Positions 10,568 through 18,431 of a stretch of 64,000 nucleotides of DNA are shown here, piece by piece. A program made the translations under genes and the position numbers. The DNA comes from Vogesella margarita. GTDB taxonomy: Bacteria; Pseudomonadota; Gammaproteobacteria; Burkholderiales; Chromobacteriaceae. The notes under the pieces were generated by a model that worked only from the letters and a program-made list of their open reading frames with translations, was not told the origin of the DNA and ran no database searches. The stretch's first letter is position 1. Each line of letters begins with the position of its first letter. The stretch covers positions 186,001-250,000 of the forward strand of contig NZ_JAQQLE010000001.1 in assembly GCF_028548475.1 (NCBI RefSeq), given 5' to 3'.

Positions 10568-11518
10568 ATGACTCCTCACATCGTGTTTGTCGACCGGGAC
10601 AGCTTGCCTGTCCCGGTGCCGTCTTGTGCCTTCCCGCACCGCTTCACCGCCTATCCATCGACCAGCCGCGAACAACTGCTGACCCACTGTGCCGATGCCG
10701 ACATCGTGATCAGCAACAAGGTCGCCTTCGATGCGGCAACGTTGGCCGCATTGCCGCGGCTGAAGCTGCTGGCCATCGCCGCCACCGGCTACAACCACAT
10801 CGATGTCGCCGCCTGCCGCGAGCGCGACATCGCGGTGTGCAACATCCGCCACTACGGCGACGACACGGTGGCCGAGCACGCCTTCATGCTGATGATGGCG
10901 TTGATGCGCAACCTGCCGGCCTACCAGCGCGACGTCGCCGCCGGGGTGTGGCAGCAGGCGGCGCAGTTCTGCCACTTCGGCGCGCCGATCCGCGACCTGC
11001 AAGGCGCAACGCTGGGCATCGTCGGCAGCGGCGGCATCGGCCAGGCAATGGCTACGCGCGCCCGTGCCTTCGGCATGCGCGTGCAGTTTGCCGAGCGCAA
11101 GGGCGCGGGCACGGTACGTGACGGCTACGTGTCGTTTGACGCGCTGTTGGCCAGCTCCGACGTGATCTCGCTGCACTGCCCGCTGAACGACGACACCCGC
11201 AACCTGATCGCCCAGCCGGAGCTGATGGCGATGAAGCCGGGCGCGGTGCTGATCAACACCGCGCGCGGCGGGCTGGTGGACGAGGAGGCGCTGGTGGCGG
11301 CGCTGAAATTCGGCCAGCTCGGCGGCGCCGGCTTCGACGTGCTGTCGGTGGAGCCGCCGCGCGACGGCAACCCGCTGCTGAAGGCGCGTCTGCCGCACCT
11401 GATCGTGACGCCGCACGTCGGCTGGGCCAGCGGCGAGGCGATGGCCAGGCTGGCGGCGCAACTGGTCGACAATATTGAGGCCTGGCAGCGCGGTGAACGG
11501 CAGAACCGGCTGGATTAA
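10568..11518 (+). CDS. D-2-hydroxyacid dehydrogenase, glycerate dehydrogenase/hydroxypyruvate reductase type
   Basis: This 316-residue NAD(P)-dependent enzyme has the full D-2-hydroxyacid dehydrogenase architecture. The Rossmann motif is GIVGSGGIGQAMATRARAFGM; the second signature is LNDDTRNLIAQPELMAMKPGAVLINTARGGLVDEEAL. The catalytic Arg is in NTARGG, Glu in VLSVEPP and His in TPHVGWAS. HprA-type glycerate dehydrogenases are the nearest pattern (NHIDVAACRERDIAVCNI), so conversion of hydroxypyruvate or glyoxylate is the likely role. The exact substrate is not determined by sequence. The ATG at 10568 is the first that precedes the family N-terminus. Confidence 0.92.
   Translation: MTPHIVFVDRDSLPVPVPSCAFPHRFTAYPSTSREQLLTHCADADIVISNKVAFDAATLAALPRLKLLAIAATGYNHIDVAACRERDIAVCNIRHYGDDTVAEHAFMLMMALMRNLPAYQRDVAAGVWQQAAQFCHFGAPIRDLQGATLGIVGSGGIGQAMATRARAFGMRVQFAERKGAGTVRDGYVSFDALLASSDVISLHCPLNDDTRNLIAQPELMAMKPGAVLINTARGGLVDEEALVAALKFGQLGGAGFDVLSVEPPRDGNPLLKARLPHLIVTPHVGWASGEAMARLAAQLVDNIEAWQRGERQNRLD
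10738..10750 (+). repeat. 13-bp motif copy, AACG variant
   Basis: Exact AACGTTGGCCGCA inside the 2-hydroxyacid dehydrogenase gene, read as A-T-L-A-A-L. Confidence 0.85.
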
Positions 11519-11539
11519 AACCGTCTACTTGTGATGGAC

Positions 11540-11566
11540 AAAGCCCGACGATGTCGGGCTTTTTTG
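11540..11566 (+). terminator. Terminator after the 2-hydroxyacid dehydrogenase gene
   Basis: A 9-bp stem AAGCCCGAC/GTCGGGCTT with loop GAT, followed by TTTTT. Confidence 0.9.
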
Positions 11567-11598
11567 TTGAACTTTTCATTTTTGTACAGGACAAACAT

Positions 11599-11627
11599 TT
11601 GACAATGTGGGGCAATTGATCGATAAC
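11599..11627 (+). promoter_or_regulatory. Candidate promoter of the lipid-modification operon
   Basis: TTGACA (11599-11604) and GATAAC (11622-11627) are separated by 17 bases, placing the start near 11634 and the first gene at 11653. A TGTACA half-site lies just upstream at 11583-11588; LitR/CarH-type operators contain such half-sites, but no full operator is visible. Confidence 0.55.
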
Positions 11628-11652
11628 GCAGTATCGATAAAGGACTGACATC

Positions 11653-12963
11653 ATGAAAGTTGCGGTGGTGGGTGCCGGGATTGCCGGCTTGTCCTCGGCC
11701 TGGCTCCTGAGCCGGGCGGGACACCAGGTGGTGCTGTACGAGGCAGCGGCCTACGCCGGCGGCCACAGCAACACCGTCGACGTCGAGCTGGACGGCATCC
11801 GCGCGCCGGTTGACACCGGCTTCCTGGTGCACAACGACCGTACCTATCCCAATCTGATCCGCCTGTTTGCGCTGCTGGGGGTGCCGGTACGCGCCAGCGA
11901 GATGACTTTCTCGGTGGTGCTGGAGCAGGAAAACGTCGAGTGGGCCGGCAGCAGCGTCGCCACGCTGTTCGCGCAGAAGCGCAACCTGTTGCGGCCAACC
12001 TTCTGGCGCATGGTCGGCGACATCCTGCGCCTGCACCGGCTGGCGCCGCAGCTGCGGCGGGAAAGCCGCGACAGCGGCGAGACGCTGGGGCAGATCCTCG
12101 ACCGTTACCGCTTCAGCGCGGCACTGCGCGACTGGTATTTGCTGCCGATGGGGGCTGCGATCTGGTCCAGCTCCACCCGCGACATGGCCGCGTTTCCGGC
12201 CTCGACCTTCTTCGACTTCTGCGCCAACCACGGCCTGATGCAGATACTGGACCGGCCGCAGTGGAAGACGGTGCAGGGCGGCTCGCGCGAGTACGTGCAG
12301 CGCATGGTGGCCGGCATTGGCGACGTACGGCTGTCGTCGCCGGTGCACCGGGTGCGCCGCGACGAACGCGGCGTGACGCTGTCCAGCCGCCACGGCGACG
12401 AGCACTTCGAGCAGCTGGTGCTGGCCTGCCACAGCGACCAGGCGCTGGCGCTGCTTGGCGATGCCAGCGACGCCGAACGGGCGCTCTTGTCGCAGCTGCG
12501 CTACCAGCCCAACCGCGCGGTGCTGCACACCGACGCCTCCTTCCTGCCGGCGCGACGCCAGGCGTGGTCGGCGTGGAATTACCGCATGGGCGAGGGCGGG
12601 CCGTCGTCGCAGCCGGTGATGGTCAGCTACCTGCTCAACCAGCTGCAGGGGCTGCCGTTCCGCAGTCCGGTGATCGTGACGCTGAATCCCTACCGCGAGC
12701 CGCAGGGCAAGCTGGCGGAATTTGACTACGCCCACCCGCTGTTCGACCGCGCCGCCATCGCCGCACAGCAGTCGCTGGCGACGATACAGGGCCGCCAGCG
12801 CACCTGGTTTGCCGGCGCGTGGGCCGGCTACGGCTTCCACGAGGACGGCCTCAAGGCCGGCATGGCGGTAGCGCAGGCGCTCGGCGCACCGATCCCGTGG
12901 GATATTTCCGTGCCGCTGGCCGCGCAGCCGGCATTGCCGCAGCCAGTGGTGATTGCGCCATGA
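11653..12963 (+). CDS. FAD-dependent amine-oxidase-fold oxidoreductase (COG2907 type), first gene of lipid-modification operon
   Basis: A 436-residue flavoprotein with an N-terminal Rossmann FAD motif (VVGAGIAGLSSAWLLSRAGHQVVLYEA) and the amine-oxidase/desaturase fold. Homologues form conserved clusters with DUF1365 and cyclopropane-synthase-like proteins and, in Rhodobacter, belong to the singlet-oxygen response. There a related protein takes part in furan fatty acid synthesis by acting on a methylated acyl chain. A redox step on membrane fatty acids is therefore likely, but this is inferred from family and context. The ATG at 11653 follows AAAGGA. Its stop overlaps the next start (ATGA), as for nearly every junction in the operon. 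Confidence 0.88.
   Translation: MKVAVVGAGIAGLSSAWLLSRAGHQVVLYEAAAYAGGHSNTVDVELDGIRAPVDTGFLVHNDRTYPNLIRLFALLGVPVRASEMTFSVVLEQENVEWAGSSVATLFAQKRNLLRPTFWRMVGDILRLHRLAPQLRRESRDSGETLGQILDRYRFSAALRDWYLLPMGAAIWSSSTRDMAAFPASTFFDFCANHGLMQILDRPQWKTVQGGSREYVQRMVAGIGDVRLSSPVHRVRRDERGVTLSSRHGDEHFEQLVLACHSDQALALLGDASDAERALLSQLRYQPNRAVLHTDASFLPARRQAWSAWNYRMGEGGPSSQPVMVSYLLNQLQGLPFRSPVIVTLNPYREPQGKLAEFDYAHPLFDRAAIAAQQSLATIQGRQRTWFAGAWAGYGFHEDGLKAGMAVAQALGAPIPWDISVPLAAQPALPQPVVIAP
11990..12002 (-). repeat. 13-bp motif copy, reverse
   Basis: Exact reverse complement of AAGGTTGGCCGCA in the FAD oxidoreductase gene, read as L-R-P-T-F. This is a frame unlike the common A-A-N-L reading. Confidence 0.85.
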
Positions 12964-13727
12964 GCGCGTTTACCGTCTACCGCGGCCGCGTCTGGCACGG
13001 ACGCAGCGCGCCGGCCCGTCATCAGTTCAGCTACCGCCACGCCTGGCTCGCGCTGACACTGCTGCCGGGCCAGCCGGAGCCGGCCAGCATCCGCCTGGCG
13101 CCGGGGGTGAGCTGGCAGCGCCGCCGCCACGGCCCGCGCGACGGCTCGCCGCTGCTGCCGTGGCTGACGGCAAGGTTGGCCGCAAGCGGGGTGCGCGACA
13201 TCGCGCGCGTCGAGCTGCACACCCTGCCCAGCCTGTGCGGCTACGTGTTCAACCCGGTCAGCTTCTACCTGGTGTTCGATGCCGCCGCCACGTTGCGCGC
13301 GGTGTGGGTCGAGGTCAGCAACACCTTCGGCCAGCATCACGACTACTGCCTGCACCATCCCGACCATCGCGCTATCGGCAGCCGCGACCTGCTGGACGCC
13401 GGCAAGGCGCTGCAGGTGTCGCCGTTCTTCCGGGTGGAGGGCAGCTACCGCTTCCGCTTCCTGCGCGAGGCAGACGGCCGCTTCGCGGTGCGCATCGAGT
13501 ACCGCCGCGACGGAGCACACAGCGGCTTCGTCGCCACCCAGCAGGGCACGCCGGTGCCGTACTCGCCGGCGCGGCTGTGGCAGCTGCTGCTGGCCACCGG
13601 CCTGCTGAGCGTCGGTGTCTGGGTGCGCATCCACTGGCAGGCGCTGCGCTTGTGGCGCAAGAAAATCCCGTTTTTCGGCAAGGATGGCCACGCGGCCACC
13701 CCGGCCCCTCCCGGAGAGTTGTCATGA
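12960..13727 (+). CDS. DUF1365 family protein
   Basis: A 255-residue protein of the DUF1365 (COG3496) family, which almost always accompanies COG2907 flavoproteins and Cfa-like methyltransferases. Typical family stretches are YRGRVWHGRSAPARHQFSYR near the start, LCGYVFNPVSFYLVFD, EVSNTFGQHHDYCL and KALQVSPFFRVEGSYRFRF. Its biochemical role is unknown; the cluster points to modification of membrane fatty acids. The ATG at 12960 overlaps the previous stop by four bases (translational coupling), which decides the start over an in-frame upstream codon. The C-terminus has one hydrophobic stretch (LLLATGLLSVGVWVRI) that may associate with the membrane. Confidence 0.88.
   Translation: MSAFTVYRGRVWHGRSAPARHQFSYRHAWLALTLLPGQPEPASIRLAPGVSWQRRRHGPRDGSPLLPWLTARLAASGVRDIARVELHTLPSLCGYVFNPVSFYLVFDAAATLRAVWVEVSNTFGQHHDYCLHHPDHRAIGSRDLLDAGKALQVSPFFRVEGSYRFRFLREADGRFAVRIEYRRDGAHSGFVATQQGTPVPYSPARLWQLLLATGLLSVGVWVRIHWQALRLWRKKIPFFGKDGHAATPAPPGELS
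13172..13184 (+). repeat. 13-bp motif copy in the DUF1365 gene
   Basis: Exact AAGGTTGGCCGCA, read as A-R-L-A-A-S. Confidence 0.85.
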
Positions 13728-14944
13728 ACGCATCCTCGCGTACCCTCGCTTCGCCGCAGGACTTGCGGGCACCATTGCTGGTGCGCCCGCTGCTGCTGGC
13801 CCTGTCGCGCCTGCAGTACGGCGAGCTGACGCTGATCACCCCCGACGGCGGCAGCTACCTGTTCCGCGGCGCCCATCCCGGTCTGCAGGCACAGCTGCAG
13901 GTCTACGACTGGCGCGCGCTGCGCCGCATCGTGCTGGCCGGCGACATCGGCCTCGCCGAAGCCTGGCGCGACGGCTGGCTGGCATCGCCGGACTGGACGT
14001 CGCTGCTGCAGCTGGCACTGGCCAACGAGGCCGCCTTCGAGCAGGCGATCCACGGCAGCTGGCTGGGCACCGCCGGTTACTGGCTGAAGCACCTGACGCG
14101 GGCCAATACCCGCCGCGGCAGCCGCCGCAACATCCACGCGCACTACGACATCGGCAACGACTTCTACCGGCTGTGGCTGGACCCGGGCATGAGCTACTCC
14201 GCCGCCATCTTCAGCGGCGAGGCCGGGCAAACGTTGGCCGCGGCGCAGGAGGCCAAGTACGAACGCATCCTCGCGCGCCTCGATGCGCAGCCGGGGCAGC
14301 GCATCCTGGAGATCGGCTGCGGCTGGGGCGGCTTTGCCGAGTACGCGATCCGCAGCCGCGGCGTGCACGTCACCGGCGTGACCCTGTCGCCGTCGCAGCT
14401 GGAGTGGGCGCAGCAAAGGTTGGCCGCAGCCGGGCTTGCCGAGCAGGCCGAGCTGCGGCTGCAGGACTACCGCGACATCGACGGCCAGTTCGACCACATC
14501 GTGTCGATCGAGATGCTGGAGGCGGTCGGCGCGCGCTGGTGGCCGCGCTACTTCCGCACCCTGCACGACCGCCTCAAGCCCGGCGGCCGGGCGATGGTGC
14601 AGGTGATCACCATCGGCGACGACTACTTCGCGCGCTACCAGCGCGGCACCGACTTCATCCAGCAGTTCATTTTCCCCGGCGGCATGCTGCCATCGCCGGC
14701 GGCGCTGGACCGTGACATCGCCGGCGCCGGGCTGCAGCTGGCCGAGCGCTACACCTTTGGTCGCGATTACGCCGAGACACTGCGGCGCTGGTTGCATGAT
14801 TTCAACGCCGCGCTGCCGCAGGTGTATGGCCAGGGCTTCGATCAGGCTTTCGTGCGCCTGTGGCAGTTCTACCTGCACTACTGCATCGCCGGCTTCGACG
14901 CGGGACGCACCGATGTCTGCCAACTGGAAATCCGTCGCCGCTAG
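13724..14944 (+). CDS. Cyclopropane-fatty-acid-synthase-like SAM methyltransferase
   Basis: A 406-residue enzyme of the Cfa/mycolic-acid-methyltransferase family. These enzymes transfer a methyl or methylene group from SAM to the double bond of phospholipid-bound unsaturated acyl chains. An N-terminal lipid-binding region (residues 1-120) precedes NIHAHYDIGNDFYRLWLD, the SAM motif LEIGCGWGGFAEYA, VTLSPSQLEWAQ, and VSIEMLEAVG with the conserved catalytic-site Glu. QQFIFPGGMLPS and a C-terminal QFYLHYCIAGF follow. In this context it may be the carbon-methylating enzyme of a fatty-acid pathway rather than housekeeping Cfa. Start ATG 13724 overlaps the previous stop. Confidence 0.92.
   Translation: MNASSRTLASPQDLRAPLLVRPLLLALSRLQYGELTLITPDGGSYLFRGAHPGLQAQLQVYDWRALRRIVLAGDIGLAEAWRDGWLASPDWTSLLQLALANEAAFEQAIHGSWLGTAGYWLKHLTRANTRRGSRRNIHAHYDIGNDFYRLWLDPGMSYSAAIFSGEAGQTLAAAQEAKYERILARLDAQPGQRILEIGCGWGGFAEYAIRSRGVHVTGVTLSPSQLEWAQQRLAAAGLAEQAELRLQDYRDIDGQFDHIVSIEMLEAVGARWWPRYFRTLHDRLKPGGRAMVQVITIGDDYFARYQRGTDFIQQFIFPGGMLPSPAALDRDIAGAGLQLAERYTFGRDYAETLRRWLHDFNAALPQVYGQGFDQAFVRLWQFYLHYCIAGFDAGRTDVCQLEIRRR
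14416..14428 (+). repeat. 13-bp motif copy in the Cfa-like gene
   Basis: Exact AAGGTTGGCCGCA, read as Q-R-L-A-A-A. A one-base variant (AACGTTGGCCGCG) lies at 14229-14241 in the same gene. Confidence 0.85.
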
Positions 14945-15431
14945 CGTGGCGCTGCTTGTCGCACAGATGGGAAATGCCATGGCACTGCCAGCAGAACTGA
15001 ACGGTTTGCAACTGCGCGGCCAGGGCACGCTGCGCTGGTTCGGTTTCAAGCTGTACGACTCGGCGCTGTACACCCCGGCGGCGCAGCCCTTCCAGTGGGC
15101 GCGGCCGTTCGCGCTGGAGATCCGCTACGCGCGCAGCATTGCCGGCGCCAAGCTGGTGGAAACCAGCCTCGAGGAAATGCTGCGCTACGGCATGCCGGAG
15201 CGTTCACGCGTGGCGTGGGCCGAGCACATGCGGCGCGCCTTTCCCGACGTAAAGGAGGGCGACGTGCTGCTCGGCGCCATGGACGGCGCGGTGGTGCGCT
15301 TCTGGCTCAACGGCCGCCTGACCCACCGCATCGACGACCCGCTGTTCGGGCAGCTGTTCTTCCGCATCTGGCTGGATCCGGCGTCGCGGGCGCCGGCGGT
15401 GCGCGAACAGCTGCTGGGTGGCCGCGGATGA
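14913..15431 (+). CDS. Exported chalcone-isomerase-like domain protein
   Basis: A 172-residue protein with a predicted signal peptide (residues 1 to about 24, ending in MGNAMA). A chalcone-isomerase-like fold follows, as seen in the bacterial Chalcone_3 family: LRGQGTLRWFGFKLYDSALYTP, LEIRYARSIAGAKLVETSLEEM, and FWLNGRLTHRIDDPLFGQLFFRIWLDP. Bacterial members are not flavonoid enzymes; a role in binding fatty acids is suggested for related folds. The start ATG at 14913 lies 32 bases inside the Cfa-like gene, a longer overlap than the four-base junctions elsewhere in the operon. The ATGA junction with the next gene supports co-translation. Function in this operon is inferred only. Confidence 0.82.
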   Translation: MSANWKSVAASVALLVAQMGNAMALPAELNGLQLRGQGTLRWFGFKLYDSALYTPAAQPFQWARPFALEIRYARSIAGAKLVETSLEEMLRYGMPERSRVAWAEHMRRAFPDVKEGDVLLGAMDGAVVRFWLNGRLTHRIDDPLFGQLFFRIWLDPASRAPAVREQLLGGRG

Positions 15432-16669
15432 ACGCGCTGAGCACGCGCCAGCTGGCACTGAGCGGCCTCGGCGGCCTGCCGCTGGCGATGGTGGCGCTGC
15501 CGCTGTACGTGCACACCCCGGCGCTGTACGCCGCCGATTTCGGCGTGGCGCTGGCCAGCCTCGGCTGGGTGCTGCTGCTGGCGCGGCTGTTCGATACCGC
15601 GATCGACCCGCTGCTCGGGCTGTGGCAGGACCGCCTGTCGCCGGCCCGCGCCCGCGCGCTGCTGCTGCTGGCCGCCGGCGGCGGGCTGGCCGGTTTCGGC
15701 TGGCTGGTGATGCCGCAGCGCGACTGGCCGCTGCTGCCGCAACTGGCTGCCGCGCTGCTGCTGGTGTATCTGGCGCACGGCTGGCTCAGCATCGCGCTGC
15801 TGCGCTACGGCGCGGCCTTGTGGCCCAGCGTGCACGGCCGTTCACGGGTGGCGGCGTGGCGTGAGGGCTGGGCGCTGCTGGGCGTGCTGCTGGCGGCGGC
15901 GCTGCCGGCAACGTTGGCCGCACGCCACGGCCAGCAGTACGCGCTACAGGTGCTGGTGGCGTTGTTGCTGTTGTGCAGCGTGCTCTGCCTGTGGCTGCTG
16001 CGCCATGCCCCTGCCGCGCCGGCGCCGGCCGGGGAGCACGCGGCGCCGCCTTGGCGTCAGTTGTGGCGTGACGCCGCCTTCCGCCGCGTGCTGCTGGTGC
16101 TGTTGCTCAACGCCACCGCGATGGCGATTCCGGCGACGCTGCTCAATTTCTACATCGCCGACCTGCTGCGCACGCCGGCGCTGGCCGGGCTGTTCCTGCT
16201 GCTGTACTTCCTCGCCGCGGTGCTGTCGCTGCCGCTGTGGGTGCGCCTTGCCGACCGCATCGGCCGCGTCGCCGCCTGGCGCGGCGGCATGCTGCTGGCG
16301 CTGCTGGTGTTCCTGCCGGTGCTGGCGCTGGGCGAGGGGCAGGGCGGGCTGTTTGCGGTGGTGTGTCTGCTGACGGGCACGGCACTGGGCGCCGATCTGG
16401 CCTTCGGCAGCGCGCTGGTGGCCGACGTGCTCGGCGAGCGCGTCGCGGCGCAGGGCGGCGCCGCCTTCGGTGCGGTGTCGATGGTGAACAAGCTGGCGCT
16501 GGCCTGTGCCGCCGGCCTTGCGCTGCCGCTGGCGGCGCAGCTGGGCTACCAGCCCGGTGGCGACGCCTCGGCGCTGCCGTGGCTGTATGCCGGCCTGCCG
16601 GCGTTATTCAAGCTGGCGGCCTGCCTGGCGCTGCCGCCGGCCCCCATCCTTTCGGGAGCAAGAGCATGA
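15428..16669 (+). CDS. MFS transporter (sugar/cation symporter, COG2211-like) of the lipid operon
   Basis: A 413-residue membrane protein with about twelve hydrophobic segments and the loop pattern RLFDTAIDPLLGLWQDR after the second segment. This resembles the GPH/COG2211 branch of the major facilitator superfamily. Similar transporters are regular members of the COG2907-DUF1365-Cfa clusters, which suggests it moves a lipid-related compound or precursor rather than a sugar. That is inference. The start ATG at 15428 overlaps the previous stop (ATGA), and the stop overlaps the next start in the same way. Confidence 0.85.
   Translation: MNALSTRQLALSGLGGLPLAMVALPLYVHTPALYAADFGVALASLGWVLLLARLFDTAIDPLLGLWQDRLSPARARALLLLAAGGGLAGFGWLVMPQRDWPLLPQLAAALLLVYLAHGWLSIALLRYGAALWPSVHGRSRVAAWREGWALLGVLLAAALPATLAARHGQQYALQVLVALLLLCSVLCLWLLRHAPAAPAPAGEHAAPPWRQLWRDAAFRRVLLVLLLNATAMAIPATLLNFYIADLLRTPALAGLFLLLYFLAAVLSLPLWVRLADRIGRVAAWRGGMLLALLVFLPVLALGEGQGGLFAVVCLLTGTALGADLAFGSALVADVLGERVAAQGGAAFGAVSMVNKLALACAAGLALPLAAQLGYQPGGDASALPWLYAGLPALFKLAACLALPPAPILSGARA
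15910..15922 (+). repeat. 13-bp motif copy, AACG variant
   Basis: Exact AACGTTGGCCGCA in the MFS gene, read as A-T-L-A-A-R. Confidence 0.85.
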
Positions 16670-17208
16670 TCAGGACACCAAAAGCCGCGCTGCTCGCGGC
16701 ACTGTGCGGGCTGCTGGCCGCGTGTTCCAGCACCGGCATCGACGACTACCGCGGCACGCGGCCAACCTTCGACCTGAAAACGTATTTTAACGGCCCGCTG
16801 ATGGCGCAGGGCATGTTCCAGGACCGCAGCGGCAAGGTGCTGCGCCGCTTCAGCGTGCAGATGAACGGCAGCTGGCAGGGCGACCGCGGCGTGCTGGACG
16901 AGCACTTTAGCTACGACGACGGCGAGAAACAGCGCCGGGTGTGGACGCTGCAAAAGCTGCCCGACGGGCGCTACAGCGGCACCGCCAGCGACGTGGTGGG
17001 GCAGGCCAGCGGCCGCAGCGCAGGTTTTGCGCTGTTCTGGGACTACACGCTGCGCCTGCCGGTGGACGGCAAGGTGTACGAGGTGCGTTTCGACGACTGG
17101 ATGTACCAGCTGGACGAACACACGGTGCTGAACCGCTCGGTGATGAGCAAGTGGGGCGTGCGCCTGGGCGAAGTCACGCTGGTGTTCCGCAAGGGAGCGC
17201 AGCCGTGA
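16666..17208 (+). CDS. DUF3833 family lipoprotein
   Basis: A 180-residue protein with a lipoprotein signal peptide: basic start (MIRTPK), hydrophobic core and lipobox LLAAC with the modified cysteine at residue 20. The mature part matches DUF3833 (PTFDLKTYFNGPLMAQGMFQDRSGKVLRRFSVQMNG, LPDGRYSGTASDVVGQASG and VYEVRFDDWMYQLDEHTVLNRSVMSKWGVRLGEVTLVF). DUF3833 proteins lie next to SDR and Cfa-like genes in many Gammaproteobacteria; function is unknown. An envelope lipoprotein in this operon suggests a lipid-binding or lipid-transfer step. A near-copy of the 13-bp motif (one mismatch) lies at 16757-16769. Confidence 0.88.
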   Translation: MIRTPKAALLAALCGLLAACSSTGIDDYRGTRPTFDLKTYFNGPLMAQGMFQDRSGKVLRRFSVQMNGSWQGDRGVLDEHFSYDDGEKQRRVWTLQKLPDGRYSGTASDVVGQASGRSAGFALFWDYTLRLPVDGKVYEVRFDDWMYQLDEHTVLNRSVMSKWGVRLGEVTLVFRKGAQP

Positions 17209-17978
17209 GCCTGAACCCGAGGCTGCAGGACTGGCACAACCGCCGCGTGTGGCTGGTCGGCGCCGGCCACGGCATCGGTGCGGCGCTGGCGCACGAGCTG
17301 CACCGCCTGGGCGCCTGGGTGGCGCTGTCCGGCCGCCATGAGGCGGCGCTGCGCGAGGTTGCCCGCGGCCACGAGCGCATGTGGCTGCTGCCGCTGGACG
17401 TGACCCGCCCCGAGGACTGGCAGCGCTGCCGCGACCAGTTGCTGCAGCAGTGGCAGGGCATCGACCTGGTGGTGATGCTGGCCGGCGACTACACCCCGCT
17501 GCGCGCCTGGCAGCTGACGCCGGAGCTGGCGCGACGCATGGTCGACGTCAACCTGCTGGGAGTGATGTACGGCAGTGCGGCGCTGGTGCCGCAGCTGCTG
17601 GCGCAGTCCGGCGGCGCCATCGCGCTGGTGGCCAGCGCCGCCGGCTGGGGGGGGATGCCCAACGGCCTGGTGTACGGCGCCACCAAGGCGGCGGTGAACC
17701 ACTTCGCGCAGACGCTGTATCTTGACCTGCACCGTCACGGCATCGGTGTGCATGTGATCAATCCCGGCTTTGTCGCCACCCGCCTCACCGCGCAGAACGA
17801 GTTCGCCATGCCGGCGCTGCTGACGCCGGAGGAAGCGGCGCAGCTGATCGTGCGCGGCTTCGCCCGCGGCGAGTTCGACATCCATTTCCCCAAGCGCTTC
17901 TCGTGGCCGCTGAAGTTGGCCGCATTGTTGCCCTACCGCCTGTATTTCTGGCTCGCCCACAAGGTTACCGGACTATGA
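17205..17978 (+). CDS. Short-chain dehydrogenase/reductase of the lipid operon
   Basis: A 257-residue classical SDR. The cofactor motif is LVGAGHGIGAALAHEL (TGxxxGxG type), followed by LLPLDVTRPEDW, VVMLAGDYTP in place of the usual NNAG, SAAGWGG with the catalytic serine, and the YGATKAAVNHF active-site Tyr and Lys. It starts with GTG at 17205, overlapping the previous stop by four bases; no ATG with comparable spacing exists. In the cluster it presumably oxidises or reduces a hydroxyl or keto group on the lipid substrate. The substrate cannot be inferred from sequence alone. Confidence 0.9.
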   Translation: MSLNPRLQDWHNRRVWLVGAGHGIGAALAHELHRLGAWVALSGRHEAALREVARGHERMWLLPLDVTRPEDWQRCRDQLLQQWQGIDLVVMLAGDYTPLRAWQLTPELARRMVDVNLLGVMYGSAALVPQLLAQSGGAIALVASAAGWGGMPNGLVYGATKAAVNHFAQTLYLDLHRHGIGVHVINPGFVATRLTAQNEFAMPALLTPEEAAQLIVRGFARGEFDIHFPKRFSWPLKLAALLPYRLYFWLAHKVTGL

Positions 17979-18388
17979 ACCCCCATCTTGCCCGCCATCT
18001 GGACTGGTTTGCCACGCTGTCGCCACAGACGCTGGCCGACATCGACACTGTCTACACCGAGTCGGCCACCTTCCGCGATCCGTTCCAGGCGCTGCACGGT
18101 CGCACCGCGATCGCAGAGCTGTACGCGCGCATGTTCCGGCAGCTGCAGGCGCCACGCTTCGTGATCGGCGAGGTGGTGGCGCAGGGCGACAAGGCCTTCG
18201 TCTGCTGGGATTTCAGCTTCGTGCTGCTCGGCCGGGCGCAGCAGATCCACGGCGGCACGCTGCTGACCCTCGCCGCCGACGGCCGCATCGCCGCGCACCG
18301 CGACTACTGGGATGCGGCGGAAGGGGTGTACGAAAAACTGCCGCTTGTCGGCGCCTTGCTGCGTGTGATCAAACGGCGCATGGCATAA
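17975..18388 (+). CDS. SnoaL/NTF2-like protein of the lipid operon
   Basis: A 137-residue protein of the nuclear-transport-factor-2-like fold, resembling SnoaL-type polyketide cyclases and isomerases. Visible features are LADIDTVYTESATFRDPFQALHGRTAIAELYARMFRQL (the fold's N-terminal helices), then strands FVIGEVVAQGDKAFVCWDFSF and GGTLLTLAADGRIAAHRDYWDAAEGVYEKLP. The same small protein is found in COG2907/DUF1365/Cfa clusters of other proteobacteria. It may isomerise or bind the modified acyl chain; this is inference. Start ATG overlaps the SDR stop (ATGA). It is the last gene of the coupled chain; the MerR gene follows after 43 bases. Confidence 0.85.
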   Translation: MNPHLARHLDWFATLSPQTLADIDTVYTESATFRDPFQALHGRTAIAELYARMFRQLQAPRFVIGEVVAQGDKAFVCWDFSFVLLGRAQQIHGGTLLTLAADGRIAAHRDYWDAAEGVYEKLPLVGALLRVIKRRMA

Positions 18389-18431
18389 TGCCGGCCTTGT
18401 CTATGTCTTGTCGGGACGCCAGCGTGTACAA

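Noticed and set aside
11583-11588. TGTACA near the operon promoter (and 18425-18430 before the MerR gene) as CarH/LitR operator
   Set aside because: Only single half-sites are seen. A six-base palindrome is expected several times by chance in 64 kb and no partner half-site lies at the expected spacing, so it is kept only as a remark.
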